The notes beneath the pieces are model-generated. The model made no database searches, was not told where the DNA came from, and saw only the letters and a program-made list of their open reading frames with translations. Of a stretch of DNA of 9,131 bases, positions 1-7,366 are shown piece by piece. Position 1 is the first letter of the stretch; each line of letters starts with the position of its first letter. Made by a program: the position numbers and the translations under genes. Origin of the DNA: Spirosoma fluviale (lineage in GTDB: Bacteria; Bacteroidota; Bacteroidia; Cytophagales; Spirosomataceae); contig CAMARL010000067.1 of NCBI GenBank assembly GCA_945860325.1, forward strand, positions 1 to 9,131, in the 5' to 3' direction.

Positions 1-785
1 TCGCTAAAAATAAAACTTAATTCTTTTAAATCATATACCTTGATTTCATTTGATTTTTCAAGAACTAGATGGCCATTGGGATTTATCCGAATTATTTTAG
101 CTGAAAATACTCCTGTTTCATCTTCGAATAGTGCCTTAGTTTGCATTCGGAATAAATTTTGATGGTAGACTTTATCTATTTGTTCAAAATTGTTTGATAA
201 AAATAGTTGATAATAGTTTTCGATCTCGACGGAAATGGCATTGAAAATATCTCGAATATCGATTTTAGTAGGTGATTTAGTCCATTTTTTCAATGAGCTC
301 GCTCTTAAATTTTCGAATTCGGTTTGGTTGATATTAATTCCAATTCCAACAATGGAAAAGTTCCATTTACCTGCTTGGAAATTATTTTCGATTAGAATTC
401 CGGCGATCTTTTGTTCTTCTAGATAAAGGTCATTGGGCCACTTGATTTTAAGGGGTAATTCTTCTAATAAAGTATTTTTAGCCCATTTTTGTAGCCCTTC
501 AAGGATGCCAATGGAGATAGCTTTGCTTAAATAAAATTGGTTTGAGGCTTGCTGATCTTGGGGCTTCAATAAGTAGGAGACTAATAAATTTTCATTCGGT
601 TGGGCTAGCCATTTATTTCCCCTTTGGCCTTTGCCTTCTGTTTGGTGTCCAGCAATCCATGCAAAACCATCAGGTAACTGATTTTCAAGAGCCTCTTGGA
701 ATCCTAATGAATTCGTAGAGGCACATGTTTGATGATATTTGGTGTTTTTGCCTAGGAACCGAGTGGGGGCTTGATATTTGTTCAA
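1..785 (-). CDS. birA: Biotin--[acetyl-CoA-carboxylase] ligase, 3' end just cut off
   Basis: Joins biotin to the acceptor lysine of biotin carboxyl carrier domains through biotinyl-5'-AMP, in the cytoplasm. Reading leftwards there are 261 open codons with the family landmarks in order: CASTNS at residues 21-26, the biotin/AMP loop (GKGQRGNKW, 51-59), KWPND (115-119), KIAGIL with the catalytic-type lysine (126-131) and GIGININ (147-153). The C-terminal small beta domain ends in YDLKELSFIFS, so only a residue or two and the stop are probably missing past base 1. There is no N-terminal helix-turn-helix, so this is a ligase without the repressor function of E. coli BirA. No in-frame ATG precedes the conserved region. 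An in-frame TAA lies two codons upstream of the TTG at 785-783, so TTG is the best start; ATT or another rare codon cannot be excluded. It is transcribed divergently from rsfS. Confidence 0.93.
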   Translation of the reverse strand, partial: MNKYQAPTRFLGKNTKYHQTCASTNSLGFQEALENQLPDGFAWIAGHQTEGKGQRGNKWLAQPNENLLVSYLLKPQDQQASNQFYLSKAISIGILEGLQKWAKNTLLEELPLKIKWPNDLYLEEQKIAGILIENNFQAGKWNFSIVGIGININQTEFENLRASSLKKWTKSPTKIDIRDIFNAISVEIENYYQLFLSNNFEQIDKVYHQNLFRMQTKALFEDETGVFSAKIIRINPNGHLVLEKSNEIKVYDLKELSFIFS

Positions 786-809
786 ATTTTATTCGTAATT
801 TTATGTTTA
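777..809 (+). promoter_or_regulatory. Candidate promoter for rsfS
   Basis: TTTG at 777-780 is followed after 21 bp by TATGTTTA at 802-809, which matches the Bacteroidota TTTG / TAnnTTTG pattern at all but the last base. Transcription would begin near 815, leaving about 35 nt of leader before the ATG at 850. The -33 part lies within the 5' end of birA. This is a motif match only. Confidence 0.3.
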
Positions 810-815
810 CAACAA

Positions 816-823
816 CAAATTTA
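816..823 (-). promoter_or_regulatory. Candidate -7 promoter element for birA
   Basis: On the minus strand these bases read TAAATTTG, an exact match to the Bacteroidota -7 consensus TAnnTTTG. Transcription would begin near 809, giving a leader of about 25 nt to the TTG start at 785. No good TTTG-type -33 element is present at the expected spacing. The DNA is very AT-rich, so a chance match is possible. Confidence 0.35.
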
Positions 824-849
824 ATTTTTTATTTGTTTAAATATTATTT

Positions 850-1236
850 ATGCCTAAAAGTCCTAAGAAAGTCGCTACTAACGTTGATTCATCTGAAGTA
901 TTAGTCCAATGTGTGGTGAAGGGAATGCAAGAGAAGAAAGCTCAAGAAATTGTCGTGATGGACTTAAGAGGCGTTCATAATGCTTTTACTGATTTTTTTG
1001 TTATTTGTTCGGGTTCATCTGACACTCAAATTGAAGCTATTGCGGATTCGGTTGACAAAGAAGTTTGGGAACAGGCACGTGTTCATGTGCATGCCATGGA
1101 GGGCAGGGCGAATCGAGAATGGATTTTGATGGATTATTATGAAGTTATTGTGCATGTATTTTTGAAAGACAAGCGTGCATTTTTTAAATTGGAAGAGCTA
1201 TGGGGGGATGCTAAATTCACCAATATCCCTGATTGA
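850..1236 (+). CDS. rsfS: Ribosomal silencing factor RsfS (Iojap/DUF143 family)
   Basis: RsfS binds ribosomal protein uL14 on the large subunit and blocks joining of the two subunits, lowering translation when nutrients run short; it acts in the cytoplasm. The 128-residue length is normal for the family. The conserved core is visible: VVMDLRGV then AFTDFFVICSGSSDTQI (residues 35-61), followed by EG...EWILMDYYEVIVHVF (84-104) and FFKLEELWGDA (111-121). The first dozen or so residues are a Lys/Ser-rich, poorly conserved extension. ATG at 850 is the first start of the frame and no Shine-Dalgarno sequence is seen, as is usual in Bacteroidota. The gene is divergent from birA and 91 bp upstream of ftsH, an arrangement I recall as common in this phylum. 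Confidence 0.95.
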   Translation: MPKSPKKVATNVDSSEVLVQCVVKGMQEKKAQEIVVMDLRGVHNAFTDFFVICSGSSDTQIEAIADSVDKEVWEQARVHVHAMEGRANREWILMDYYEVIVHVFLKDKRAFFKLEELWGDAKFTNIPD

Positions 1237-1327
1237 AACCAATTGGAGTTAATTTGAAATAATTTTTAAATTTTTCGAACTAATTCGGTTGTTTTAAAGT
1301 TTAAATGCCCAGATACCTAAAGACAAA

Positions 1328-3457
1328 ATGGCCAAACAAGGAAGTAATTTTAAAAACAGTAAGCGTTCGGGAATTCAACCTAGATTACCTAAAAAGCCAG
1401 TTGGAGGTATGCAGAGTTGGCTGATGATTGGTCTAGCCATTACCATGGTTAGCATGTTCTTTTTTACAAAGCAAAGGACATTGCAGGAGATCAATCAAAA
1501 TCAATTTGAATCCATGATTATTCAAAAGGAAGTGGAGGGCGTTGCGATTGTGAATGATCGTTTGGTCGAGGTGAGTTTGAAGTCTACTTATGTGAGTAAA
1601 TATTTTAAGGATTCTCCACAGGGCATGATTTCGACTAAAAAGGGACCACATTTTGAGTTTCCAATTATTTCAAAAGAAGGCTTTGAGCAATTTCTTGAAG
1701 ACCGACAAAAGAATTTCCCTCGCAATGAGCGAATTTTTGCTACTCCAGAAACAAGAACAGGTCCTTTGGATTGGTTGGGTACCTGGGGTTTTTTTATATT
1801 AATGGGCTTAAGTTTTTACTTCTTGTTTTTCCGTATGGGAGGCAGTGGAGGCGCTGGAGGCCAAATTTTTAATATTGGCCGAAGTCGTGCAACATTAATA
1901 GAAGGGGAAGCAAAGATTAAGATTACGTTTGACGATGTAGCGGGTTTAGATGAGGCAAAAGAGGAAATTCAAGAGATCGTTGAGTTCTTGAAATTCCCTA
2001 AAAAATTCACTGATTTAGGAGGTAAAATACCCAAAGGTGCCTTATTAGTTGGTCCTCCAGGTACGGGTAAAACACTCTTGGCGAAGGCTGTTGCTGGGGA
2101 AGCGGGTGTTCCATTTTTCTCTCTTTCAGGTTCTGATTTTGTTGAGATGTTTGTAGGAGTAGGTGCGGCTCGTGTTAGGGATTTGTTTAAGCAAGCTAAA
2201 GAAAAGGCACCTTGTATCATTTTTATAGATGAAATTGATGCGGTGGGTCGATCAAGAGGAAGAGGTCAAATGCCGGGTTCTAATGACGAAAGAGAGAATA
2301 CTTTAAATTCATTATTAGTTGAAATGGATGGCTTTGCTACTGATTCAGGAATTATCATTTTGGCGGCGACAAATCGTCCAGATGTATTAGATCCAGCACT
2401 TTTAAGGCCTGGTCGATTTGATCGTACTATTTCGATTGACAAGCCAGATATTATTGGCCGAGAGGCTATTTTCAAAGTGCACTTGAAACCAGTAAAATTG
2501 GCTCCGGGGGTAGATCCTAAAGAATTATCAGCACAAACACCAGGGTTTGCTGGGGCTGAAATTGCCAATGTATGTAATGAGGCGGCTTTAATTGCCGCAC
2601 GTCGTAATAAAACGGCCGTTGACATGGATGATTTCCAAGAAGCGATGGACCGGGTGATTGGTGGTTTGGAGAAGAAAAATAAATTAATTTCCCCATTAGA
2701 GAAGAAAATAGTTGCTTATCATGAGGCTGGCCATGCGATTGCGGGTTGGTTTTTGGAGCATGCTAATCCATTGGTTAAAGTATCGATTGTACCTAGAGGG
2801 GTGGCTGCATTAGGTTACGCTCAATATTTACCCAAGGAGCAGTTTTTGTATCGTACGGAGCAGTTGATGGATGAGATGTGTGTGACCTTAGGTGGAAGAG
2901 CTGCGGAGGAAATTATTTTTGGTAAAATATCAACGGGTGCGCAGAACGATTTGGAGCGAATCACAAAATTGGCTTATTCGATGGTTACCGTTTACGGAAT
3001 GAATGATAAGTTGGGAAATATTTCATATTATGATTCGAAAGGGTCTGAATACCAATTTAACAAGCCATATTCAGAGCAAACGGCAAGAGAAATCGATGAA
3101 GAAGTTCGTAAGATTATCGCGGAGGCTTATGTGCGTACTAAGAAATTATTAAGTGATAAAAAGGATAAATTAACAATTCTAGCGGAGCAATTATTGAAAA
3201 AAGAAGTTCTTTTTCAAAGTGATTTAGAAGAGTTGGTCGGCCCTCGTCCTTTTGAGCAATTGACCTCGTATCAAGAGTTTATTAAGGGTGAAACGGAAAA
3301 GAAAAGAAAGGATGCCAAGGATGTACGGGATTTAGCTGAAATTGAGAAAAATGCGACTAAGAAAGTTGCTGCTAAACCCAAGCCCAGGAAGAAGCCGGTA
3401 GAGGAGCCTAAGGAGGATAAAAAGCCTGTGGCGAAAAGGGTGCCCAAAGCGAAGTAA
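1328..3457 (+). CDS. ftsH: ATP-dependent zinc metalloprotease FtsH
   Basis: Membrane-anchored AAA+ protease that extracts and degrades membrane and regulatory proteins, working as a hexamer with its active domains in the cytoplasm. The order is: short basic N-terminus, first membrane segment (about residues 30-46), a periplasmic region of about 100 residues, second membrane segment (about 153-168), a glycine-rich linker, then the AAA+ module with Walker A GPPGTGKT (242-249), pore motif FVG (275-277), Walker B IIFIDEID (297-304) and second region of homology ATNRPD...RPGRFDR (347-366). The M41 peptidase domain has HEAGH (465-469; zinc ligands H465 and H469, catalytic E466) and the third ligand D541. 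All key residues are intact. After about residue 655 there is a charged Lys/Pro/Ala-rich tail of some 55 residues, longer than in E. coli FtsH. A strong terminator follows 12 bp after the stop. Confidence 0.98.
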   Translation: MAKQGSNFKNSKRSGIQPRLPKKPVGGMQSWLMIGLAITMVSMFFFTKQRTLQEINQNQFESMIIQKEVEGVAIVNDRLVEVSLKSTYVSKYFKDSPQGMISTKKGPHFEFPIISKEGFEQFLEDRQKNFPRNERIFATPETRTGPLDWLGTWGFFILMGLSFYFLFFRMGGSGGAGGQIFNIGRSRATLIEGEAKIKITFDDVAGLDEAKEEIQEIVEFLKFPKKFTDLGGKIPKGALLVGPPGTGKTLLAKAVAGEAGVPFFSLSGSDFVEMFVGVGAARVRDLFKQAKEKAPCIIFIDEIDAVGRSRGRGQMPGSNDERENTLNSLLVEMDGFATDSGIIILAATNRPDVLDPALLRPGRFDRTISIDKPDIIGREAIFKVHLKPVKLAPGVDPKELSAQTPGFAGAEIANVCNEAALIAARRNKTAVDMDDFQEAMDRVIGGLEKKNKLISPLEKKIVAYHEAGHAIAGWFLEHANPLVKVSIVPRGVAALGYAQYLPKEQFLYRTEQLMDEMCVTLGGRAAEEIIFGKISTGAQNDLERITKLAYSMVTVYGMNDKLGNISYYDSKGSEYQFNKPYSEQTAREIDEEVRKIIAEAYVRTKKLLSDKKDKLTILAEQLLKKEVLFQSDLEELVGPRPFEQLTSYQEFIKGETEKKRKDAKDVRDLAEIEKNATKKVAAKPKPRKKPVEEPKEDKKPVAKRVPKAK

Positions 3458-3469
3458 ACATATAAATTG

Positions 3470-3497
3470 GGTGGGGTTTAATCTCCACCTTTTTTTT
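3470..3497 (+). terminator. Rho-independent terminator after ftsH
   Basis: A 7-bp G/C-rich stem (GGTGGGG at 3470-3476 with CTCCACC at 3483-3489, one G-U pair) closes a 6-nt loop and is followed by eight T residues (3490-3497). This is a textbook intrinsic terminator. It ends only 9 bp before the ATG of the next gene, so it could instead act as an attenuator for that gene. Confidence 0.85.
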
Positions 3498-3506
3498 GGA
3501 TAATAT

Positions 3507-4316
3507 ATGATTGAAGTTCAAATACCAGCAGGCAAAAAAGCCTATTTTGCATCTGATTTTCATCTAGGATTTCCTAATAATGCTGAATCTTTGGCAAGGG
3601 AGAAATATATCATAGCTTGGCTAAGCCAAGTTCAAAAAGATGCATCGGATGTTTTTTTATTAGGTGACTTGTTTGATTTCTGGTTTGAATATAGCCAAGT
3701 GGTGCCCAAGGGTTTTGTTCGTTTTTTAGGCAAATTAGCCGAAATGAATGATGAAGGGATTCGAATTCATATTTTTGTAGGCAATCACGATTTATGGATG
3801 CAAAGCTATCTTAAAGAGGAAATGGGGGCCATTATTTATAATAAACCAACTGAATTTAGTTTTCATATTCAAGGGAAATCAGTTAAGGCTTTATTAGGGC
3901 ATGGAGATGGTTTGGGTCCAGGAGATTATGGCTATAAGTTGTTAAAACAAATTTTTATTAATCCAATATCCATTTTTTTGTTTAAAATTTTGCATCCGGA
4001 TTTAGGAGTGCGCCTAGCGCATTTGTGGTCAAATACGCGTAAATCAGATACGATTTCAGCTGGGGATGTTCCTTTTAATTCCGATACAGATTTTATTTTG
4101 AATTATGTAAGGGATCAGATGCATTCAGATGCAAAATCAAATAACATTAAAAAAGCGTATGTTTTTGGACATAGGCATCATCCCATAGCTTTTCCGTTGG
4201 GAGAGGGGGCCAACTATTATAATTTGGGTGATTGGTTTAGTCCCAATTTTAAAAATGCTTTTTACTTAGTTTTAGCTAATGAAGAATTTACATTCAAGCA
4301 TAGTTCTATTATTTAG
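3507..4316 (+). CDS. lpxH: LpxH-type metallophosphoesterase (UDP-2,3-diacylglucosamine diphosphatase)
   Basis: Calcineurin-like phosphoesterase expected to hydrolyse UDP-2,3-diacylglucosamine to lipid X and UMP, the fourth step of lipid A synthesis, at the cytoplasmic face of the inner membrane. The two-metal site motifs appear in order: SDFHLG (residues 16-21; D17, H19), GDLFDFWFEY (53-62), GNHDLW (92-97), GHGD (131-134) and GHRHHP (221-226). The 269 residues slightly exceed E. coli LpxH (about 240). The GNHD box differs from the GNRD of E. coli LpxH; as far as I recall, Bacteroidota homologues carry GNHD and are still annotated as this enzyme. The substrate is therefore inferred, and another phosphoesterase role cannot be ruled out from sequence alone. 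ATG at 3507 directly precedes the conserved core. The 3' end overlaps the next gene by 38 bp. Confidence 0.82.
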   Translation: MIEVQIPAGKKAYFASDFHLGFPNNAESLAREKYIIAWLSQVQKDASDVFLLGDLFDFWFEYSQVVPKGFVRFLGKLAEMNDEGIRIHIFVGNHDLWMQSYLKEEMGAIIYNKPTEFSFHIQGKSVKALLGHGDGLGPGDYGYKLLKQIFINPISIFLFKILHPDLGVRLAHLWSNTRKSDTISAGDVPFNSDTDFILNYVRDQMHSDAKSNNIKKAYVFGHRHHPIAFPLGEGANYYNLGDWFSPNFKNAFYLVLANEEFTFKHSSII

Positions 4317-5781
4317 CCTCGTGCTTTTTGCGGCTAATTTAAAGGGACAGGAGTCCACTGAACAATGGCGGCCTACTTTTCATTTTTCACCTAAGAAAAA
4401 TTGGACCAATGATCCCAATGGTTTAATCTATTTCAATGGATATTACCATTTGTTTTTTCAGTATAATCCTTCTGGCAGTCAATGGGGAAACATGAGTTGG
4501 GGTCATGCGAAAAGCAAGGATTTACAACATTGGGAGGAGTTGCCGGTGGCTATTCCCAAAGATTCAGCCTATATATTTTCTGGCTGTGTTGTGTTGGATA
4601 AAGACCATGTTTCAGGCTTAGGAGATCCTAAAAAACCCTTATTTATTGCGATATATACGGCTGACTTTCCTAACAAAGGCGAAGAACAACATTTGGCCTA
4701 TTCAAATGATGAGGGGTTGACTTGGGTTAAATATGAAAAGAACCCGATCTTAAATATTCATTTAAAGGATTTTAGAGATCCTAATGTGTTCTGGTATGAA
4801 CCAACTAAGCAATTTGTTATGGCGGTTTCAAAGCCCAAGGAATTCATCATTCAGTTTTATGGGTCTAAAAATTTAATTCAATGGGACTTATTAAGTGAGT
4901 TTGGACAGCAGGGTGATGTTGAAAAAATTTGGGAATGTCCTTCATTGATACAGCTTCCCGTGGAAGGCAAGCTAGGGAGAAAAAAATGGGTACTTTTTGT
5001 CTCTAGTCAGGGGCCATATAAAGACTATGTGGGTATGCAATATTTTGTGGGAGAGTTTGATGGAAAGAGTTTCAAAAATGATAACAAATCAGAAACCAAG
5101 CTTTATGTGGATTATGGCAAGGATTTTTATGCAGCAATTCCATTTTCAAATGTCCATTCAGAAAAGCCAATATGGCTAGGATGGGCATTAAACTGGGCTT
5201 ATGCGAAGGATCAACCCACTGCCCCATGGCGTGGGCAAATGTCCTCTGTTCGGGAATTGTCGTTAGATGCTACGACTCAAGGTTTGAGACTAAAGCAATC
5301 ATTTAAGCCCAAAATGGATCGTTTGAAGCCCGAATTTAAACGTGAAAATTTCAAGATTTCAAGTGCTTCTAAGCTACAGAATTTCAAATTTTCTAATAAA
5401 AAATCGTATTTGATTGAATTGGAAGTTCTAGGTTCGGAAGCTAAAAACTGGGGAATTTCAATTCATGGCGTTGGCGTAAACTCAAATGAGAAAATTGATA
5501 TTGGTTTTGATGAGGTAAATAAACAATGGTTTGTCGACCGTAAAAAATCAGGTAAAATAATTCATAAAGGATTTTTGGTTGACGACCGATCTGAATTCAT
5601 AAAAGGTAAGGGCAAGAAAATACGATTATTGCTCGATCATTCCATATTAGAGGTGCTGGCGCAAGATGGGCTTGTGGCTATTTCTTCCTTACGGTTTCCT
5701 ATGGCAAGCGAAGAGGAGTTTCAGCTTTTTTCTGACGGCAAAGAAACTATTATCAAACAATTAACGATTTGGGGTCTTTGA
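4279..5781 (+). CDS. Secreted glycoside hydrolase family 32 enzyme (fructan beta-fructosidase / levanase type)
   Basis: Predicted exported exo-fructanase or invertase-like enzyme that releases fructose from levan, inulin or sucrose by a retaining mechanism. Residues 1 to about 23 form a signal peptide (basic MKNLHSS, then a Leu/Val/Phe core); there is no lipobox cysteine. The GH32 five-bladed propeller carries WTNDPNG with nucleophile D45 (42-48), QYNP (61-64), FSGCVV (100-105), FRDP with stabilising D167 (165-168) and WECPS with acid/base E219 (218-222), then PWRGQMSSVREL (316-327). Residues from about 355 to 500 fit the C-terminal beta-sandwich. Length and catalytic residues are complete. 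The start at 4279 is inside the preceding gene; the next in-frame ATG would remove the signal peptide and the nucleophile motif, so 4279 is secure. Exact substrate cannot be read from the sequence. No SusC/SusD-type transporter or sugar kinase is visible nearby. Confidence 0.95.
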   Translation: MKNLHSSIVLLFSLVLFAANLKGQESTEQWRPTFHFSPKKNWTNDPNGLIYFNGYYHLFFQYNPSGSQWGNMSWGHAKSKDLQHWEELPVAIPKDSAYIFSGCVVLDKDHVSGLGDPKKPLFIAIYTADFPNKGEEQHLAYSNDEGLTWVKYEKNPILNIHLKDFRDPNVFWYEPTKQFVMAVSKPKEFIIQFYGSKNLIQWDLLSEFGQQGDVEKIWECPSLIQLPVEGKLGRKKWVLFVSSQGPYKDYVGMQYFVGEFDGKSFKNDNKSETKLYVDYGKDFYAAIPFSNVHSEKPIWLGWALNWAYAKDQPTAPWRGQMSSVRELSLDATTQGLRLKQSFKPKMDRLKPEFKRENFKISSASKLQNFKFSNKKSYLIELEVLGSEAKNWGISIHGVGVNSNEKIDIGFDEVNKQWFVDRKKSGKIIHKGFLVDDRSEFIKGKGKKIRLLLDHSILEVLAQDGLVAISSLRFPMASEEEFQLFSDGKETIIKQLTIWGL

Positions 5782-5843
5782 TTTAGGGAATCCTCAATTA
5801 TTTTACTAATTTAAATTTTATTATTTTTTCAAATAGATTATTT

Positions 5844-6824
5844 ATGTCCATTTCAACTACAAGATTAGAGGTAATGACTGAGTTAGGCCGGAATATGGAC
5901 AACTTTGTTGCTCAATATTTAAACCCGATTGATAGCAATTGGCAGCCTTCAGATATGCTTCCAGATTCAACAAAAGATAATTTTTTTGATGAAGTAAAGT
6001 TATTGCAAGAAGCTGCAAAAGAGTTGCCTTATGATTATTGGGCTGTATTAATTGGGGATACAATCACTGAGGAGGCATTGCCAACGTACGAGTCATGGTT
6101 GATGGGAATGGATACGGTAAACCAACAAGATCAAGAAAATAGCTGGGTTCGTTGGATACGCAATTGGACTGCCGAAGAAGGGCGACATGGTAATTTATTA
6201 GGGACTTATTTATACTTATCAGGTAAGGTTGACATGCATTCTGTGGCTGTTTCAACCCAGTATTTAATTGCTGATGGTTTTGATATAGGTACTTCTGGCG
6301 ATCCTTATCGCAACTTCATTTATACTTCGTTTCAAGAGATGGCAACGAACGTTTCTCATCGAAGAACGGCTTCATTAGCGAAACAGCACGGCAACTCATT
6401 ATTATCAAGAATGTGCGCGCAGATTGCGGCGGATGAATTAAGGCATGCAAAAGCGTATAAGGCATTTGTCACCGAAATTTTCAAATTAGATCCATCTGAA
6501 ATGATGATTGCATTTGCTGATATGATGAAAAAGAAAATCGTCATGCCTGCCCATTTTTTACGCGAAATTAACGGGGCTAAAAGCTCTGTTTATGAGCACT
6601 TTTCGGATGCGGCACAAAGAATCGGTGTGTATACAACCATGGATTACATCAGTATCATGCAAGGCTTAATTAAAGATTGGGATATTGAGAAAATGTCTGG
6701 ATTAAATGATGTAGCTGAGAAGGCAAGAGATTATGTCGCTAATTTGCCAACGAGGTTAGAAAAGTTGGCCGATCGGGTTAAAATACCTGAATTAGCCTAT
6801 CCGTTTACTTGGATTGTACAATAG
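5844..6824 (+). CDS. Soluble acyl-[acyl-carrier-protein] desaturase (plant stearoyl-ACP desaturase family)
   Basis: Di-iron enzyme expected to introduce a cis double bond into an acyl chain carried on ACP, using O2 and a ferredoxin-type reductant in the cytoplasm, thereby supplying unsaturated membrane fatty acids. All iron ligands of the family can be matched: E76 or E77 in GDTITEEALPTY (71-82), E112 and H115 in the first ExxH (EEGRHG, 111-116), E165 in SFQEMATNVSH (162-172), and E198 and H201 in the second ExxH (DELRH, 197-201). The length of 326 residues is somewhat below the mature plant enzyme (about 360), and no targeting peptide is present. Double-bond position and chain length cannot be told from the sequence. 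A 62-bp AT-rich gap separates it from the GH32 gene, so it may have its own promoter. The next gene starts at the base after its stop. Confidence 0.92.
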   Translation: MSISTTRLEVMTELGRNMDNFVAQYLNPIDSNWQPSDMLPDSTKDNFFDEVKLLQEAAKELPYDYWAVLIGDTITEEALPTYESWLMGMDTVNQQDQENSWVRWIRNWTAEEGRHGNLLGTYLYLSGKVDMHSVAVSTQYLIADGFDIGTSGDPYRNFIYTSFQEMATNVSHRRTASLAKQHGNSLLSRMCAQIAADELRHAKAYKAFVTEIFKLDPSEMMIAFADMMKKKIVMPAHFLREINGAKSSVYEHFSDAAQRIGVYTTMDYISIMQGLIKDWDIEKMSGLNDVAEKARDYVANLPTRLEKLADRVKIPELAYPFTWIVQ

Positions 6825-7358
6825 ATGAATGAAAAGTTGTCGATGGATGAGCTAAATAGGCTCGATGTGACACAATTTAAAAATTCAGAAAAGTTTCCAT
6901 TTGTCATTGTTTTGGATGATATCCGAAGCATGAACAATGTAGGTTCAGCATTTCGAACGGCTGATTCATTCCGTTGTTCACATATTTATTTGTGTGGAAT
7001 AACGGCAAAACCCCCACACAGAGAAATATCTAAAACTGCTTTAGGTGCCGATGAATCTGTGGATTGGACCTATTTTGAAAGTCCATCAATCTGCATACAA
7101 TCCTTAAAGGACCTTGGTTTTAAAATAATATGCGTTGAGCAGGTAAAAGATTCAATCTCATTATTTGAATTTATACCTGATCAAAATCATACCTATGCTT
7201 TTGTGTTTGGCAATGAAGTGTTTGGGGTAAACGATTTGTTTATTAAATCAGCTGATTATTCGCTTGAAATACCTCAATTTGGGACTAAACATTCTTTAAA
7301 TGTCTCTGTATGCATGGGAATTGTCAGCTATGATTTTGTTTCAAAACTCAAGATTTAA
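6825..7358 (+). CDS. SpoU/TrmH-family RNA 2'-O-methyltransferase
   Basis: S-adenosylmethionine-dependent SPOUT methyltransferase, expected to methylate a ribose 2'-hydroxyl in tRNA or rRNA. The three family motifs are present: NNVGSAFRTAD (residues 37-47, with R44 as the likely catalytic arginine), FGNEVFGV (128-135), and EIPQFGTKHSLNVSV (148-162), which forms the knotted cofactor site. At 177 residues it is a minimal catalytic domain lacking the N-terminal substrate-binding extension of RlmB-type enzymes, closer in size to TrmL or TrmH. The target nucleotide cannot be predicted. Its ATG immediately follows the TAG of the desaturase gene (TAGATG), implying co-transcription and probably coupled translation. 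Other in-frame ATGs lie a few codons downstream, but 6825 is favoured by this junction. Confidence 0.92.
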   Translation: MNEKLSMDELNRLDVTQFKNSEKFPFVIVLDDIRSMNNVGSAFRTADSFRCSHIYLCGITAKPPHREISKTALGADESVDWTYFESPSICIQSLKDLGFKIICVEQVKDSISLFEFIPDQNHTYAFVFGNEVFGVNDLFIKSADYSLEIPQFGTKHSLNVSVCMGIVSYDFVSKLKI

Positions 7359-7366
7359 TTTTTCAA

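Noticed and set aside
235..426. Open frame of 63 codons on the plus strand inside birA
   Set aside because: It lies entirely antisense to the well-conserved birA coding region and has no recognisable features.
1237..1327. Promoter or terminator between rsfS and ftsH
   Set aside because: TTAATTTG at 1249-1256 is close to the -7 consensus but lacks a spaced -33 element, and the inverted repeats here are 4 bp or shorter.
2266..2625. Open frame of 119 codons on the minus strand inside ftsH
   Set aside because: It is opposite the conserved AAA+ domain; a shadow of ftsH codon structure, as are the other minus-strand frames at 1433-1651 and 1969-2220.
4997..5179. Second plus-strand frame of 60 codons inside the GH32 gene
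   Set aside because: GH32 motifs and the beta-sandwich continue uninterrupted in the main frame, so this is not a frameshift or nested gene.
4279..5781. Polysaccharide utilisation locus
   Set aside because: Only the hydrolase is present; there is no SusC/SusD pair, sugar kinase, or sensor in the window.
5782..5843. Terminator between the GH32 and desaturase genes
   Set aside because: Only a tiny inverted repeat (AGG with CCT around 5786-5796) is present, too weak to call, and no good promoter consensus is visible either.
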